Origin: Hymenopellis radicata
Taxonomy: Eukaryota > Basidiomycota > Agaricomycetes > Agaricales > Physalacriaceae
Length of the DNA: 64,000 nt
NCBI GenBank assembly: GCA_015501595.1
Contig: JADNRX010000147.1
Span: 60,162 to 124,161, forward strand
Direction of reading: 5' to 3'
The translations under genes and the position numbers were made by a program. Shown piece after piece: positions 9,385 through 20,829 of the stretch. The notes below the pieces were generated by a model. That model was given only the letters and a program-made list of their open reading frames with translations. It searched no databases and was not told the DNA's origin. Position 1 is the first letter of the stretch; every line of letters starts with the position of its first letter.

Positions 9385-11531
9385 ATGCTCTTGCGAGCAC
9401 GGCTGGTCGCAGCTGCTCGCTGCCGCGTCCCGCTTCTTGGACGCTATACCCAAACCTTGAGCAAGCCATCCCCCACCGTAGTCCGCGTTCCGGATCACAA
9501 CGCGAACATTTTCAATGACACGCTCAAACAAATCCAAAACTCCCTCTCCCAACGCGATCTCCCTGCCCTTCTTGAGTTGTGGAAAACACTCAAGGAACGC
9601 GACCTTCACCGTCATCTCAGCTCAACCTACCTTGCCCGCATATGCGTTCTCCTCGTCGAGGAAATCCTGCCCAAAAACTCCCAGGATGTCTTTTCTCCAC
9701 ACCACAGGGACATGTTTGAACAGATTGCTCTAGCGTCCGCAGTCTCCAAAAGCCCAGCAGCGCTCGAAGCCCTTCTCCTCTACCACCTTGCTCGTCGAGA
9801 ACTCGACGCCATCATCTCCCTTTATGACCAATTCCGGAGTATCAGCGAGGTCCCCATCGAAAACGATGGTGTAGAACAGGACGCTGACTCGGAGGAGAGC
9901 GAACAAGACTTTTATGTCTACCAGAAAAGCAACTACAACACGAGCTCCCCCTCTACAGTGTCCGAAATCAATATTGCCCTCATCACTACTACCGCCTACG
10001 TCCTTCGCAATGACTTCAGAAGTGCAGTCGGTGTCATCCGCAACGCGCCTAGGCTCCACCACTACACCGTCAGGGAGTTTCTGGCCAAGCTCGAGGATGA
10101 AGCCTTGCGCGCGACCCTCGACTCGTGGCTGACGCGACTTCAGTTCGCTCGCATGTTAGACAGGCCAAAATCTTACGCTATCCATCTTCGCAAGATGGGG
10201 ACCAGCAAAAATGTCAGTGCTTTGGTCATACACTATAACGCTATCGTCGACGGGATTGATGGCCCGGACCCATACATTGCCGCAGACCCATCCAAAATCA
10301 ATGAGAAACGCCTCGTCGCGATGAGTGAACGCCTTTGGACGGCGTTCCTCTCTGCCTTTCTCGCAGCAGGCGTACGAGAAAGAGCAGAGCACCTCTGGGT
10401 TGACATGGGTCGATTTCGCGTCCCCCACACGGTCGCAATGTGGAATGCCCTCATCGACGCGTTCCGTGAGCAGGGACAGATGGAAAGCGCCTACCAAACA
10501 TGGTTGCATATGCAGAACGATCGACAAGTCAAGCCGGACCCCTTGACTTACAGAGCTATAGTGGCGGCTTTGATGCTCGACAAGAGACGGCTCGACGTAG
10601 CGTGGCGGCTGTTCAAGGAATTCCAGGACAACGTCCAGCCGCACGTAGAGCCCGTCCACGCCAACCCGGTGTACAACAGCTACATGCAGGGTTTGTTGGC
10701 CCATGACATGCTCGAACAGGCGCTGGATGTCTTTGATTACTTGGAGACCAACCTCAAAGAAAAACGCCCCGCTCCTTGTCTCGACATTGTCACCTTCAAC
10801 ATGCTCATGAGCCATTTCGCGCGGAGGAGCGATCTCAAGAACGTCTCGCTATTGTTGAACAAGTTGGTAGAATTGTCGCTGCAACCGGACGTGTTCACCT
10901 TTTCAATCATGTTGTCTGCTTTGCTCAAGGCAGGCAATATGGATGCCACGGAACGCGTGTTTAAACTGATGGGGCCAATGGGCTTGCAGCCCACCATGGT
11001 CACGTACGCGACGCTCATGGTCGAGCTGCTGAGGGAACGGGAAGAAAGGTTTCTTGCAGAGGCTATGAAGATCTTGGATAGTATGGAAGGGAAAGGGACT
11101 GATCTCTCGCCTAATCTGGTGGTCTACGAAGCGTTCTTGGTGGAGCTGTGGAGGGTGCCTTGGCTCCCCGTCGAACAGGGTGCAATGATCGTGGCGGACA
11201 TTCTGTCACGAACCAAGAGGCGCCGTATGCCCATTAGCCTCCCCATGTTTTCCCTCATCATTCGAGTCGCGCTCACGGATGGATATCCCGACGGAGTTGA
11301 ACTTGCATGGAAACTTTACAAGGAGTTGGCGAAGCACAAGTACAAATTACCGGCGAAACTGCTACTAGTGCTACTCGAGGGATGGTAAAGCACAAGGAGG
11401 TTGGACATGCACTCCAGATTTGTTCGGAAATAAACAAGGCGGGCATGAAGCCGAATGTGACGCTGTCGAAACTATTTAGACAAGTAGATATGATGAGGAG
11501 AGCCGAAGCACGCGTACCTAAACATCCTTGA
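9385..11531 (+). CDS. Mitochondrial pentatricopeptide repeat (PPR) protein
   Basis: A single long frame runs 9385-11388 (667 residues). The start MLLRARLVAAARCRVPLL is an Arg-rich mitochondrial presequence. From about residue 330 onward PPR-like helical pairs recur (TVAMWNALIDAFREQGQMES, DIVTFNMLMSHFARRSDLKN, DVFTFSIMLSALLKAGNMDA, TMVTYATLMVELLRE), indicating an organellar RNA-binding protein. The frame ends at a TAA (11386-11388), but the next frame continues directly with another PPR-like unit (ALQICSEINKAGMKPNV) to a stop at 11529-11531. A single missing G in GGGATGG would join them, so the natural protein probably has ~714 residues. No intron is apparent. Confidence 0.85.
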
Positions 11532-11561
11532 TAATTATAATAGTATTTCTAGCTAGTGTGA

Positions 11562-11827
11562 TCAGCTGCTGCTTAAGTAGCGTGCGTATACTAATGCAAT
11601 CGATGAGATTTGAGCCGCGGAGTGGGGGTAGGGGGCTTACGCCAGTAGCTCCATTTTCTACCGAGATACTTGCCAAGGACTGGCAGAAGGACGAAAGAGA
11701 CGAGCTGCTGCAGCTGTTGGAGGCTCTCCTCCCATTCCTGCTGGGCGAGATGGTATTCGTCGCTATCATAGGACGAGGCATCAGAGAGGTCGTCGAGGGA
11801 GACGTCCGAGGCAGTGTCGGCTGGCAT
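11562..11827 (-). CDS. MIM2: Mim2-like mitochondrial import protein
   Basis: Model: complement(join(11562..11590, 11641..11827)), 71 residues, with one 50-nt GT-AG intron. An acidic Ser-rich N-terminus (SLDDLSDASSYDSDEYHLAQ) is followed by EWEESLQQLQQL and a single hydrophobic segment (VSFVLLPVLGKYLGRKWSYW), the layout of fungal Mim2, which works with Mim1 in the outer mitochondrial membrane to insert helical proteins. The ATG at 11827 is the first in frame. It is divergent from the sugar transporter, with 144 bp between the ATGs. Confidence 0.7.
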
Positions 11828-11971
11828 TGCTGGTGTGTGAGCAGCTGATGCAGGAGAGACGGACCCAATTTGATCTAGCTGTTCTTGTTTGCCCCCCACT
11901 CCGCTTTTAATCTCCACCTTGCTCCTGACGTCTACCACCTCTTAAACTCGAACGACGACCATCTATGCATC

Positions 11972-14430
11972 ATGGTCAATCCTGGTGTTCCCCCCAAAAG
12001 CAGGCTCGTCGGCCAGCCGCTGCTCTATGCCATCTCCGTATTCGCCAGTCTTGGTGTCTTTCTGGTGAGCATGCCTGTTGCCTCGATGTGCATCTCTGTA
12101 ACCATTGTTGTATAGTTCGGATATGACCAGGGGTACGTCCATCTACGTCCCCGCGTATGTCTCAATGCTTACCTTTCGTTGGCCAGTGTGATGAGCGGTA
12201 TTATTACTGGGCCCCACTTTCGCAAGTACTTCAACAATCCGGACGCGATTCAGATCGGCACAATGGTCGCTGTGCTTGAGGTTGGCGCCTTCAGTGAGTA
12301 CTACGATATATCCTTATACCCCGCCGTCTAACCGACCCTACAGTTACTTCCGTTGCTGCTGGTCGCCTCGGTGATATCATCGGTCGCAAAGGTACACTGT
12401 TTGCTGGAGCCATCGTCTTCACGGTAGGCGGTGCTATTCAGACCTTCACTACTGGCTTCTGGGTCATGATCGTCGGCCGAGTGGTTAGCGGTTTTGGCGT
12501 CGGTCTGCTCTCGTGAGTCACGCTCGTTCCCGCTCCACGTCTGCCCCGCATGACCCTTCGCTTTAGAACCATTGTGCCCATCTACCAGAGCGAAATTTCG
12601 CCTCCGGACCACGTGCGTTTCGCTTGGCGCGCTATTTATTGACTAACGCCACGTTAGAGAGGCGCGCTGGCATGCATGGAGTTTACGGGAAACATCGTTG
12701 GCTACTCGTCTTCGGTTGTACGTCATCTGTCCTCGCGTCCTTAATTACACCTCACGTTATTCTCAGTGGCTGGATTACTTCTGCTCGTACCTTGACTCTG
12801 ATCTCAGCTGGCGGATACCACTCTTCATGCAATGTGTCATCGGCGCCTTACTTGCAGCAGGCTCTTTGGTGATGCCGGAAAGTCCAAGGTAAACATTTCT
12901 TACTCGCGTGCCGGACCTTGACCACTAAACGGAGCCAATGTTGTCAGATGGCTCCTTGACACGGATCAAGACGAGGAAGGCATGAGGGTCATTGCCGACC
13001 TCCACGGTGGCGATCTCGAGGATCATAAAGCCGTTGCAGAGTTCAGAGAGATAAAGGACAAGGTTCTTGAAGATGTATGTTGCTATTGATTTTTTAAGAT
13101 GAATGTCGCGTCGTTAACTCGTTTTGACAGCGTGCTTCGGGTGAAGGGAGGACGTATCTTGCCATGTGGCGTAAGTATAAGCGACGTGTTCTCTTGGCCA
13201 TGTCGTCTCAGGCTTTTGCGCAACTCGTGAGTCTTACACATCGTACACTCCACTACCACGGCTGACGTTCCCCATTAGAATGGTATCAATGGTGAGTTCA
13301 AAGCCTCTTTCCTTGCGAATGATGTCATTTGACCACGGATCAAGTCATCTCCTACTATGCTCGTACGTGTCTGCCATACGCCGTCTTTAGAAGTTGGACT
13401 AAAGTATCCTATTAGCTCGCGTTTTTGAAGGTTCGTCCTTGGCATTTGGCCCTTCTAGGTCACATAGTGACCGCAGTTCTATACAGAGGCTGGATGGATC
13501 GGACGCGATGCTATCCTTATGACTGGCATCAATTCTCTGGTTTACGTCCTAAGCACCTTACCTCCGTACGTGTTTTCATTCCTGCTAGGCTATGCTAGTT
13601 GTACTCACCATTTCCAGATGGTATCTCGTTGATCGTTGGGGTCGTCGGGCCATTTTGTTGTCCGGCGCCGTTATTGTAAGCCATCACCGCTCGCTTTGCC
13701 GTTCATTGTTGATCAGTATTGTAAAGATGGCCATCGCCCTCGGTGCTACTGGTTGGTGGATGTACATTGATGTTCCTTACACAGCAAACGCCGTCGTCAT
13801 CTGCGTCGTTATCTACAATGCCGCCTTTGGTTATAGGTATGGTTTGTGACAGTATCAAGCCGATGAAACTGACGATGAATCAGTTGGGGACCTCTCCCAT
13901 GGCTTTACCCTCCCGAAGTGCGTTTCATGGCAACTCATCTGATTCCGTCTAATCGTCGAATTAGATCATGCCCCTTACCATTCGTGCTAAGGGTGTTTCA
14001 TTGTCTACAAGTACTAACTGGGCCTTCAACTTCTTGGTTGGAGAAAGTACGCCATATCTTCAGGAGCTTATTGAATGGCGACTCTATCCTATGCACGGCT
14101 TCTTCTGTGTATGCAGTTTCGTTCTTGGTGCGTTCTGCTTTTACTCTCTTATCTCATGACCTGACGATATGTGTAGTCTATTTCCTGTATCCGGAAACCA
14201 AAGGAGTACCATTGGAAGAGATGGATGCTGTGTTCGGCGAAGACGAGTACGAGGAGAGAATGGACAACGAGTCAGACGAAGACGAAGATGAAACGACCTC
14301 TCTTCTTGGGCGCGGTCTTCCGACAAACAATGGCGCCGTCAACGAAACGGGACCGCGTCGTCGATCTCGTGGTTGGCTAGGCAGCATGTTCAAGTCGAAC
14401 GACGAAGGTTCCCACGAGGCCACGAACTAG
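11972..14430 (+). CDS. MFS sugar porter, 18 exons
   Basis: Exons: 11972-12064, 12116-12132, 12187-12293, 12344-12512, 12567-12612, 12658-12717, 12767-12888, 12948-13074, 13131-13226, 13279-13291, 13345-13362, 13416-13430, 13487-13565, 13618-13675, 13727-13836, 13884-13917, 13965-14127, 14177-14430; 526 residues, every junction in phase. Sugar-porter signatures are all present: GRLGDIIGRKG after TM2, PESPRW after TM6, NGINVISYYA in TM7, DRWGRRAILLSG and PETKGVPLEEMD after TM12. The pattern VWLDYFCSYLDSDLSWRIP resembles the STL1/monosaccharide transporter branch. The C-terminal tail is acidic (DEDEDETTSLLGRG) then basic. It probably imports a hexose, pentose or polyol by proton symport at the plasma membrane; the substrate cannot be read from sequence. 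Confidence 0.92.
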
Positions 14431-14990
14431 CATTGTACATCCGTGACCGGAGTAGAGCGACGCGATCGCGTCTCTGATGCGTACTGTAGCGCTTCCTCAT
14501 GGCAGCCTTCATGCAATGCATGAGTTATTTCTCAATGATGCAGTACCTAACTTCTTATAATGTATATGTTCTTTGTAAAGATATATCCTAACGATTCATG
14601 ATGATTTCTATCTCGTCTCTCGAGTGTTCGGCGTTAAATGGGTGATATGGTCTTCGCCGTGCGTTTTTCTTACACTGAAAATCTTGGTGTTAACTTGGCC
14701 ATTCCATGTATAACGGCTGAGCGCTGAGGCGAGCGTACCTCCTTAGTGTCATTGCTTTCTCCACTCTGCTGTCGCTTCTAATCGGCGCCACGTTTTGTGC
14801 GAGGACCCGGACACGTGAACGAATATATCACACATTGACCCATTCTCAGCCTTTTCCGCATTACCATCCCCATCGAACAGTTACCGGCACTGTTGCTTCG
14901 CCGCCTGGACTCAGTTCTGCTTACGAAGATGCCATAGCCATCATAACTACTTAATTCGAGGACTACAGCATCGACATACTTACCCTCATC
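14431..14990. other. Intergenic, no gene recognised
   Basis: 560 bases between the sugar transporter and hydrolase A. No splice-consistent coding frame or repeat is recognised. Confidence 0.4.
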
Positions 14991-16193
14991 ATGGATCCAT
15001 CTCTCTACAAAGACGTGACTGTCTCCCGCGGCCTCAAGTATCACTACTTCTTAGCCCCTGCTACAGATAGCAGCAAGCCAGTGTTATTGCTCCTTCACGG
15101 TTTCCCGAGTACGTCTTGGGACTGGAAAGAGCAAGTCTCGTTTTTCCGCAAAGAGGGATATGGCCTCATCGTTCCGGATATGCTGGGGTACGGAGGCACG
15201 GCTAGTCCAGAGGATCCTGCCGCGTATCTATCTAGCTTGATCGTGAAGGACGTGATTGATATTCTGGACGCTGAGAAGGTGTCGCAGGCTGTGGTCATTG
15301 GACACGACTGGTGAGATCCACCATTCGTCGTGGATCTACTCACGAATGATTTGACCTTTTGAAGGGGTGCCAAAGTCGCGAGCCGTCTCGCCAACTACTT
15401 CCCCGATCGCTTCATCGCGTACGCTTTCATGGCCGTGGCGTACGTTCCGCCCTCGACCGAAAACAAGTACGAGGCAATGCTAGAATTCGTGCGTTCAAAC
15501 GACCTTCTTTCACACCTATCACTAACATCGTTGCAGACAAAGAAGGCCTTTGGTTATGAACTGTTCGGTTACTGGCGCTTCTTCTCAGAGCCGGACGCGG
15601 TGGAGGTTGTCGAGGCGCACATGGATTCGTTCATCAGCATACTGTACGGGAAAGATTCGCATGCCATGTCGCATCACTTTGCGCCGCTCGGTGCGCTGCG
15701 TGCGTGGCTGGCCGAGGATAAGCGGGCAGAGCCCGCAGACTATCTAACAGCTGAGGTTTGTCGGCCGCTCAGGCTTTCGCTTCACGTCTAACGAATATCA
15801 CCAGGAGCGAGAGTTCCATAAGAAAGAACTCCTCGATACCGGGATGACTGGTCCCTTCAACTGGTATAAGATCTTGACCTCCGGCCTCGACGCAGAGGAT
15901 AACAAAGGTGAGGCCTCCTTTCCGAGATCTTCCCCACCTTGATGTTTGATGCTGACTTGGCTCTTCTTCTCATAGGCATCTCTCCCGAAAACATCGTCAT
16001 AATAAAGCCCACATTCTTCGGTGGCGCTAAGAATGATCGTATTGCGCTCGCCGATGTCCAATTGAAGAGCCTCGGCGAGGTCTGCCCCAATCTCACGTAC
16101 CGTGAATTCGATGCGGGCCATTGGGTCCTTTGGGAGGCGAAGGATGAGGTGAATCAGGAATTGCTCATGTGGATCCAGGGCTTGTCAGTGTAA
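14991..16193 (+). CDS. Epoxide-hydrolase-like alpha/beta hydrolase A
   Basis: Model: join(14991..15310, 15365..15488, 15537..15755, 15805..15907, 15976..16193), 327 residues, intact. Family marks: HGFPSTSWDW (oxyanion-hole HGxP), DMLGYGG, the nucleophile elbow GHDWGAK (Asp106, Trp107), lid tyrosines (FGYELFGYW, NWYK) and the catalytic His in FDAGHW near residue 304. This is the soluble (microsomal-type fold, cytosolic) epoxide hydrolase arrangement: Asp attacks the epoxide, two lid Tyr activate it and His activates water. No signal peptide. It shares the exact five-exon pattern of B, C, D and G. A decayed copy of its last exon lies at 52580-52830. Confidence 0.9.
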
Positions 16194-16194
16194 A

Positions 16195-16490
16195 CGTACA
16201 ATGTAGAATCAAGGTTTGTATAATAATTGCAGCGCGAATTTCCAGGAATGCGAGACCTCTTCACAAGACAGAGCTTTCGAGCCATTCCAACAAATCCTTG
16301 TTCACCTCATCTGCCCTCTCGATCATGACCCAATGAGCCGAGGAACGTAGAGTCTGGCGCATATTGGAAGAAAGCGGCTCACATGAGCGCAACGATAGCT
16401 ACGTAGTCTCAGGAAGCATCAGCGAAAAACACTGGTTTGTTAAAGGATTCTGGTATGCCCGCAACCTCGACGAGTTAGCTAAGAACGTCG
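16195..16490 (-). pseudogene. Relic of hydrolase G last exon (G')
   Basis: Read on the minus strand, this segment aligns with the last intron and exon of hydrolase G (about 52290-52600) and its 3' flank: shared strings include CTTAGCTAACTCGTCGAGG, TTTAACAAACCAGTGTTTTT and CATTGGGTCATGATCGAGAG. It carries a short internal deletion before the catalytic His and has no upstream exons, so it is a dead 3' stump. It lies tail-to-tail with hydrolase A, mirroring the G / A' pair at 51-53 kb. Confidence 0.85.
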
Positions 16491-16899
16491 TCGCCTAGTC
16501 ATTGCCGCCTTGTGCTCCGGTGTTGTCACAGCTTCGTCGTGAGTGTAGCCTTGTCTTGTCCTTGCCGGTGGTCGTGTCCTTGTCGCTGTTTGTGCCATTC
16601 CGCTGGTGATGTCCCGCTGCCGTCGTGGCGAGGATAACACCGAGTCGGAGTTGGAAAAAACTTTGGATCGATGACGTGCATTTTGCACGCAGCACGCGCG
16701 TACGCCACAGCTATGAGAATGGAATAGGCTAGTGATCGACCTGCAAGATAGTATGGAGACCGGTTACCATTGGTGTGGAAATAAATTGAGAGTATGGAGG
16801 GATTTCCCATACTCTCCGTACCATTCATACCGTTCCAGCGCCGTGGAACCACCACCATCACCACCGTTCCACACTAGTACACACTATGCCTTGGATTTA

Positions 16900-16978
16900 C
16901 TGATTATTATCACTGACAGCTCCAGTTTAGCCTATATATATCGGACGCCAACTTCATTATGGCCGCCCTCCTGCCTTT
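16900..16978 (+). repeat. Upstream segment shared with the hydrolase D region
   Basis: Positions ~16910-16970, ending in ACTTCATTATGGCCGCCCTC, match the reverse complement of ~50265-50350. In B this block sits immediately before the coding start; in D it is separated from the gene by an AT-rich insertion. It contains a TATATATA run near 16932 that could serve as a TATA box. Confidence 0.7.
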
Positions 16979-18017
16979 CTCCAATGGATTCCTCTGTGTA
17001 CAAAGAAACCACCGTCTCCCGGACCTAGTCTACAGATACTTCTCCTCGCCCGCTCGCGACAGCGACAAGCCCACCTTACTATTTCTGCATGGCTTCCCTA
17101 GCTCCTCGCAGGACTGGGCACCCCAGGTCGTGTTCTTTCAGGCCCGTGGATACGGTCTGATAGTGCCCGACATGCTGGGATATGGCGGTACGGCGAAGCC
17201 CATGGAGCCTGAGGCGTATGCCCCATTTCTGATGTGCAAAGACATCGTCGACATTCTGGACGCCGAGAACGCCAAATCTGTTATCGTCGTAGGCCACGAT
17301 TGGTAAGCCCTGTTGAAGCCTATAGACGCCACACATCCAACCTAACGTACAGGGGAGCAACGACCGCAAGTCGTCTCGCGGACCTCCGAGATCCTGATTC
17401 AGGCCGCTTCGTGGCTTTCGCATTTCTAGCTGTAGGATACTTTCCAATTCGGCGCAAGAATGACTACGAGGCCGTGATGGAACAGGTGCGAATAGTGCAT
17501 CCTTTCATGTATACTGTGTGGCGAATTCAATTCACCACAGACTAAAGCGGCCTTTGGCTATGAGCTGATAGGCTACCAGACCTTTTTCAATGAAGCGGAG
17601 GCTCCTGGCATCATCGAGGGTAATTTGGACTCGTTCTTCACTCTGCTCTACGCGAAAGATCCCGCGCTATGGGCCACGAACTTTGCGCCGCTTGGTGCTT
17701 TCAAGCAGTGGATATTGGATGGCAGGACGACGCCGGTCGCAGATTTCATCACTGCAGAGGTATGGCCGAGCTTGAATGCAGAGGGAATTCATTGACGAGC
17801 ATGTTTACTTCTAGGACCTCGAGACCTTCGAGAAAACCATCCGTGACAATGGGATAGCTGCGCCCCTGAACTGGTACAAAGTCTACTTGGCTGGAATCGA
17901 CGTGGAGGATGCGAAAGGTATGTGTAACGTATCTCTCGGAGCAATTCTTGCTCACCGATTGTAGCAATTTCCGCAGAAAGCCGTGAGGTCAAGAAACCGA
18001 CGTTCCTGGGGACGGCG

Positions 18018-18022
18018 GAGCA
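18018..18022 (+). repeat. 5' target-site duplication GAGCA
   Basis: The five bases GAGCA directly precede the 5' LTR and recur directly after the 3' LTR (20671-20675). The uninterrupted paralogs C and D have a single GAGCAGGATCG here, which proves the insertion point. Confidence 0.95.
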
Positions 18023-18372
18023 TGTTGGAAGTCAAGCCGTCCGGATCGCAGGACCGCTCGGCGCGTCGACGCGACGCGCCTCTGACAGGCTCTCTGGATG
18101 ATCCGCAGGGCTATATTTAGATGTATTGAGGATCCGCCACTTCATATGTTTTCCGTTCTCTTGATATCCCGCTGTTGAGTTCACTTACCAAGCTTTCCCA
18201 GTAGTCTTACAAATAGTTCACACCTGTATAGTTGTCTCCGAGGACGTTCGGGTTCATAGGCTTATTGCACAGTTTTCGAGTAGTATAAAAGCATGTATTT
18301 ACGACGATATACAAGCAGTTCAGTCCGCCCTTGCAGTCCCCGCCTCCTCACAAATATCCTATCTATCTCACA
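18023..18372 (+). repeat. 5' LTR
   Basis: 350 bp. Contains a TATA-like AGTATAAAAGC around 18279-18289 that could drive transcription. Sequence matches 20321-20670. Confidence 0.95.
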
Positions 18373-18384
18373 GGTTATGGGCCC
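18373..18384 (+). other. Retroelement primer-binding site (half-tRNA type)
   Basis: GGTTATGGGCCC follows the 5' LTR directly. It is the exact complement of the anticodon arm GGGCCCATAACC of eukaryotic initiator tRNA-Met, the internal site used by Drosophila copia with a cleaved half-tRNA primer, rather than the tRNA 3' end. Confidence 0.75.
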
Positions 18385-18446
18385 CGCCCGTGCCTAATTC
18401 AAAACCCGTACACATCGCCACTATCCCGCTCGTTTACACCATCGCT

Positions 18447-20008
18447 ATGTCCACCAACGCCAATGTCAAACAGCTGAGCGAGCTGTTCGTACGTCTCCCG
18501 ATGTGCAAGGCCGACGGCTCCAACTACGTCCTCTACCGCGATCGATTTGTATTCGCAGCTGATGCTGCAGCATTCGGGCACCACCTGGAGCTCACGACGA
18601 CGAGTCCAGCAGGCGCGAAGCCGGTTCCCGCAGATCCGCAGGCCGTCACGACAGCGGAGCAGGATGCGCTCGACAAGTGGGAGTTGAAGGAGAGAGTTTG
18701 GAGGTCGGAGCAGGCTATCGTGAAGCAGGGCATCGCGGCGACGATTCCGGATGCATTGTTCCTCAAGGTGAAGGGGGAGCGACGGCGGCGAGGATGTGGG
18801 CAAGGGTAAAAGCTGAGTTCGAGAAACGTTCGCAGATGATGGTTGTTGACCTGCGACGGAAGCTTCAGGACGAACGTTGCGCAGAGAATAGCGACGTCAA
18901 GACCCACCTCGCAAAGCTGCAGGCCATACGCGAAGATTTAATCGCGATGGGCGCTGACCCCGGCGACGACAATTTTGTCGCCATCCTCCTCGGCTCACTT
19001 CCCATGTCGTTCGACCCGTATCTCACTGCGTTGACAGCAGCATCGACTCTCCTCGCGACACCGCTCAGTGTCGACACGTACATCCGTGGCATCAGCGACG
19101 AGGCTGATAGACGAAGTCTTCGCGAGCCGTCGAAGGAAGCGAAGGAGGCGGCGTTCCATTGCTGCCATGTCTGTGGGCGGAAGGAGGAACAGAAATATGA
19201 GAGGAAGGGCGGTGTCGAGTGTTTCAACTGTGGAAAGCGCGGCCACATGAAGAAGGACTGTTGGGCGAAGGGCGGAGGAAAGGAAGGCCAAGGGCCAAAG
19301 GACCGTGAGGCTGACCATGCTCGCGGCGCATTTGACGAGAGCGACGGCGTGTGGTACGCCAACGACTGCACCGAGTTCGACGATTGGAAGGATGAGGCTG
19401 ATGATAGCCTTGTCGGGGTCGAGTCGGGCATGGATTGGGCGCCAGAGACGTCGGGAAGAATGGAGGTCACCGCGACGGCGCTGGGAGTGCCGGAGGATGG
19501 AGACCAGAGCGAGGAAGTGGGACTTCACTCGCAGATTGAGGAGGACGCTGTCATCCAGGACGTCGCGTCGTTCCCGCACAACATTGGAAACCGAGCGCCG
19601 TTGAGCGCGACAGAAGTAGCACCAGTTGGGGCGGATGCCCACTGGACTGACTTTACGAGGGCCGAGTCACCCGAGCTAGAGGGATTCGGCGTCTATTTTG
19701 CAATGAGCATGTATGGCTCAGCAATGACGAGAACGGTGGAGACCCACCAATTGTTCCACCCATCCATTCATCTACCGAGGCGCGCGCTGCGCAGAGCGAG
19801 GACCACGTTGCAGTGTTCGTGGCAGACGCTGGAAGCGAGATCGGCGACGTTGAGCGCGACGACTATCAGCGCAAGAGGCGCACTCGAGGCGACCATTTGG
19901 CCGGACACGCGGAAGACAGCAGACGCAGAGTCTACCTCCCAAAGCGACGCAGAGTCACCACCGGCACTGGAGACATCATTCTTGGTGTGGAGAAAGGCGC
20001 AGGATTGA
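18447..20008 (+). pseudogene. Frameshifted gag of the LTR element
   Basis: The first frame starts MSTNANVKQLSELFV at 18447 and runs to about 18775; coding then continues one frame over (ATAARMWARVKAEFEKRSQM) to a stop at 20006-20008. One more G in the GGGGG run near 18771-18775 would join them. A UBN2/copia-type gag region (DLRRKLQDERC, HLAKLQAIREDL) precedes a CCHC zinc knuckle (CFNCGKRGHMKKDC), a nucleic-acid binding motif of the capsid protein. The C-terminal portion is acidic and lacks a protease DSG motif. Whether the shift is real or a base-calling gap is open. Confidence 0.8.
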
Positions 20009-20311
20009 AGGAGAGCTCGCTGCAGAGCGAGCGGAAGAAGAAGGCGGGAAGAAAAAGGTTTATTGATCCCGCGATCAGCGCGGGACTATTTTGGTAACTC
20101 CAGATATCGGCACGCACCCGCCTGCCACCATCATCACGACGAACACGCACGACACCCGCTGCCACCATTGCCGACGCACGGAGCACAACGGTGCATGCTA
20201 CGACGGGTACCCGAAATGGTACTGACACGCGACGACACACTCAAAACGGCAACGACGCCGACATCACAAAAGCGATTCAGATCGCATCGACATCAAAAGA
20301 CTTCACGGCTT

Positions 20312-20320
20312 GAAGGGGAG
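20312..20320 (+). other. Polypurine tract
   Basis: GAAGGGGAG directly before the 3' LTR, the expected plus-strand primer position. Confidence 0.8.
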
Positions 20321-20670
20321 TGTTGGAAGTCAAGCCGTCCGGATCGCAGGACCGCTCGGCGCGTCGACGCGACGCGCCTCTGACAGGCTCTCTGGATGAT
20401 CCGCAGGGCTATATTTAGATGTATTGAGGATCCGCCACTTCATATGTTTTCCGTTCTCTTGATATCCCGCTGTTGAGTTCACTTACCAAGCTTTCCCAGT
20501 AGTCTTACAAATAGTTCACACCTGTATAGTTGTCTCCGAGGACGTTCGGGTTCATAGGCTTATTGCACAGTTTTCGAGTAGTATAAAAGCATGTATTTAC
20601 GACGATATACAAGCAGTTCAGTCCGCCCTTGCAGTCCCCGCCTCCTCACAAATATCCTATCTATCTCACA
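20321..20670 (+). repeat. 3' LTR
   Basis: 350 bp, same sequence as 18023-18372 by eye, followed by the second GAGCA target copy at 20671-20675. Confidence 0.95.
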
Positions 20671-20829
20671 GAGCAGGATCGCGTATGCCTCGCTCCAACG
20701 CAGGTGCAAAGCATGGAGAAATTTTGTCCCAATCACGTCATCCGTCGATACGATGCTGGACACTGGGTGCCGATTGAATGCCAGGATAAAGTCAATGCTG
20801 ATCTATTAGAATGGATCAAGGGACTGTGA

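Larger units (their letters stand above)
18023..20670 (+). mobile_element. Ty1/copia-type LTR retroelement, gag only, recently inserted
   Basis: A 2,648-bp element with two 350-bp LTRs that look identical by eye, beginning TGTTGG and ending CTCACA, flanked by a 5-bp GAGCA duplication. Inside are a primer-binding site, a gag region with a CCHC knuckle and a polypurine tract before the 3' LTR. No protease, integrase, reverse transcriptase or RNase H motif is visible in the ~1.9 kb interior, so the element must rely on a related autonomous partner. LTR identity implies a young insertion. Confidence 0.95.
16984..20829 (+). pseudogene. Hydrolase B, frameshifted and split by an LTR retroelement
   Basis: Exons recognised: 16984-17302, 17353-17485, 17541-17759, 17815-17917 and 17965-18022 plus 20676-20829. 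Compared with intact paralogs C and D, the first exon has a GGGG to GGA change with one base lost near codon 14, producing an immediate TAG. The rest of the alpha/beta hydrolase frame is preserved (HGFPSSSQDW, GHDW, LNWYK, DAGHW). A retroelement interrupts the last exon between duplicated GAGCA sequences at 18018 and 20671. It was therefore probably a normal 327-residue enzyme until recently; an alternative upstream start (MAALLPFSNG) in the shifted frame could bypass the stop but not the insertion. Confidence 0.9.

Noticed and set aside
10156..10815. 219-codon minus-strand frame
   Set aside because: Antisense to the conserved PPR coding sequence; no family motif, and codon pattern explained by the plus-strand gene.
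18995..19642. 215-codon and 201-codon minus-strand frames
   Set aside because: Shadows of the gag reading frame on the opposite strand.
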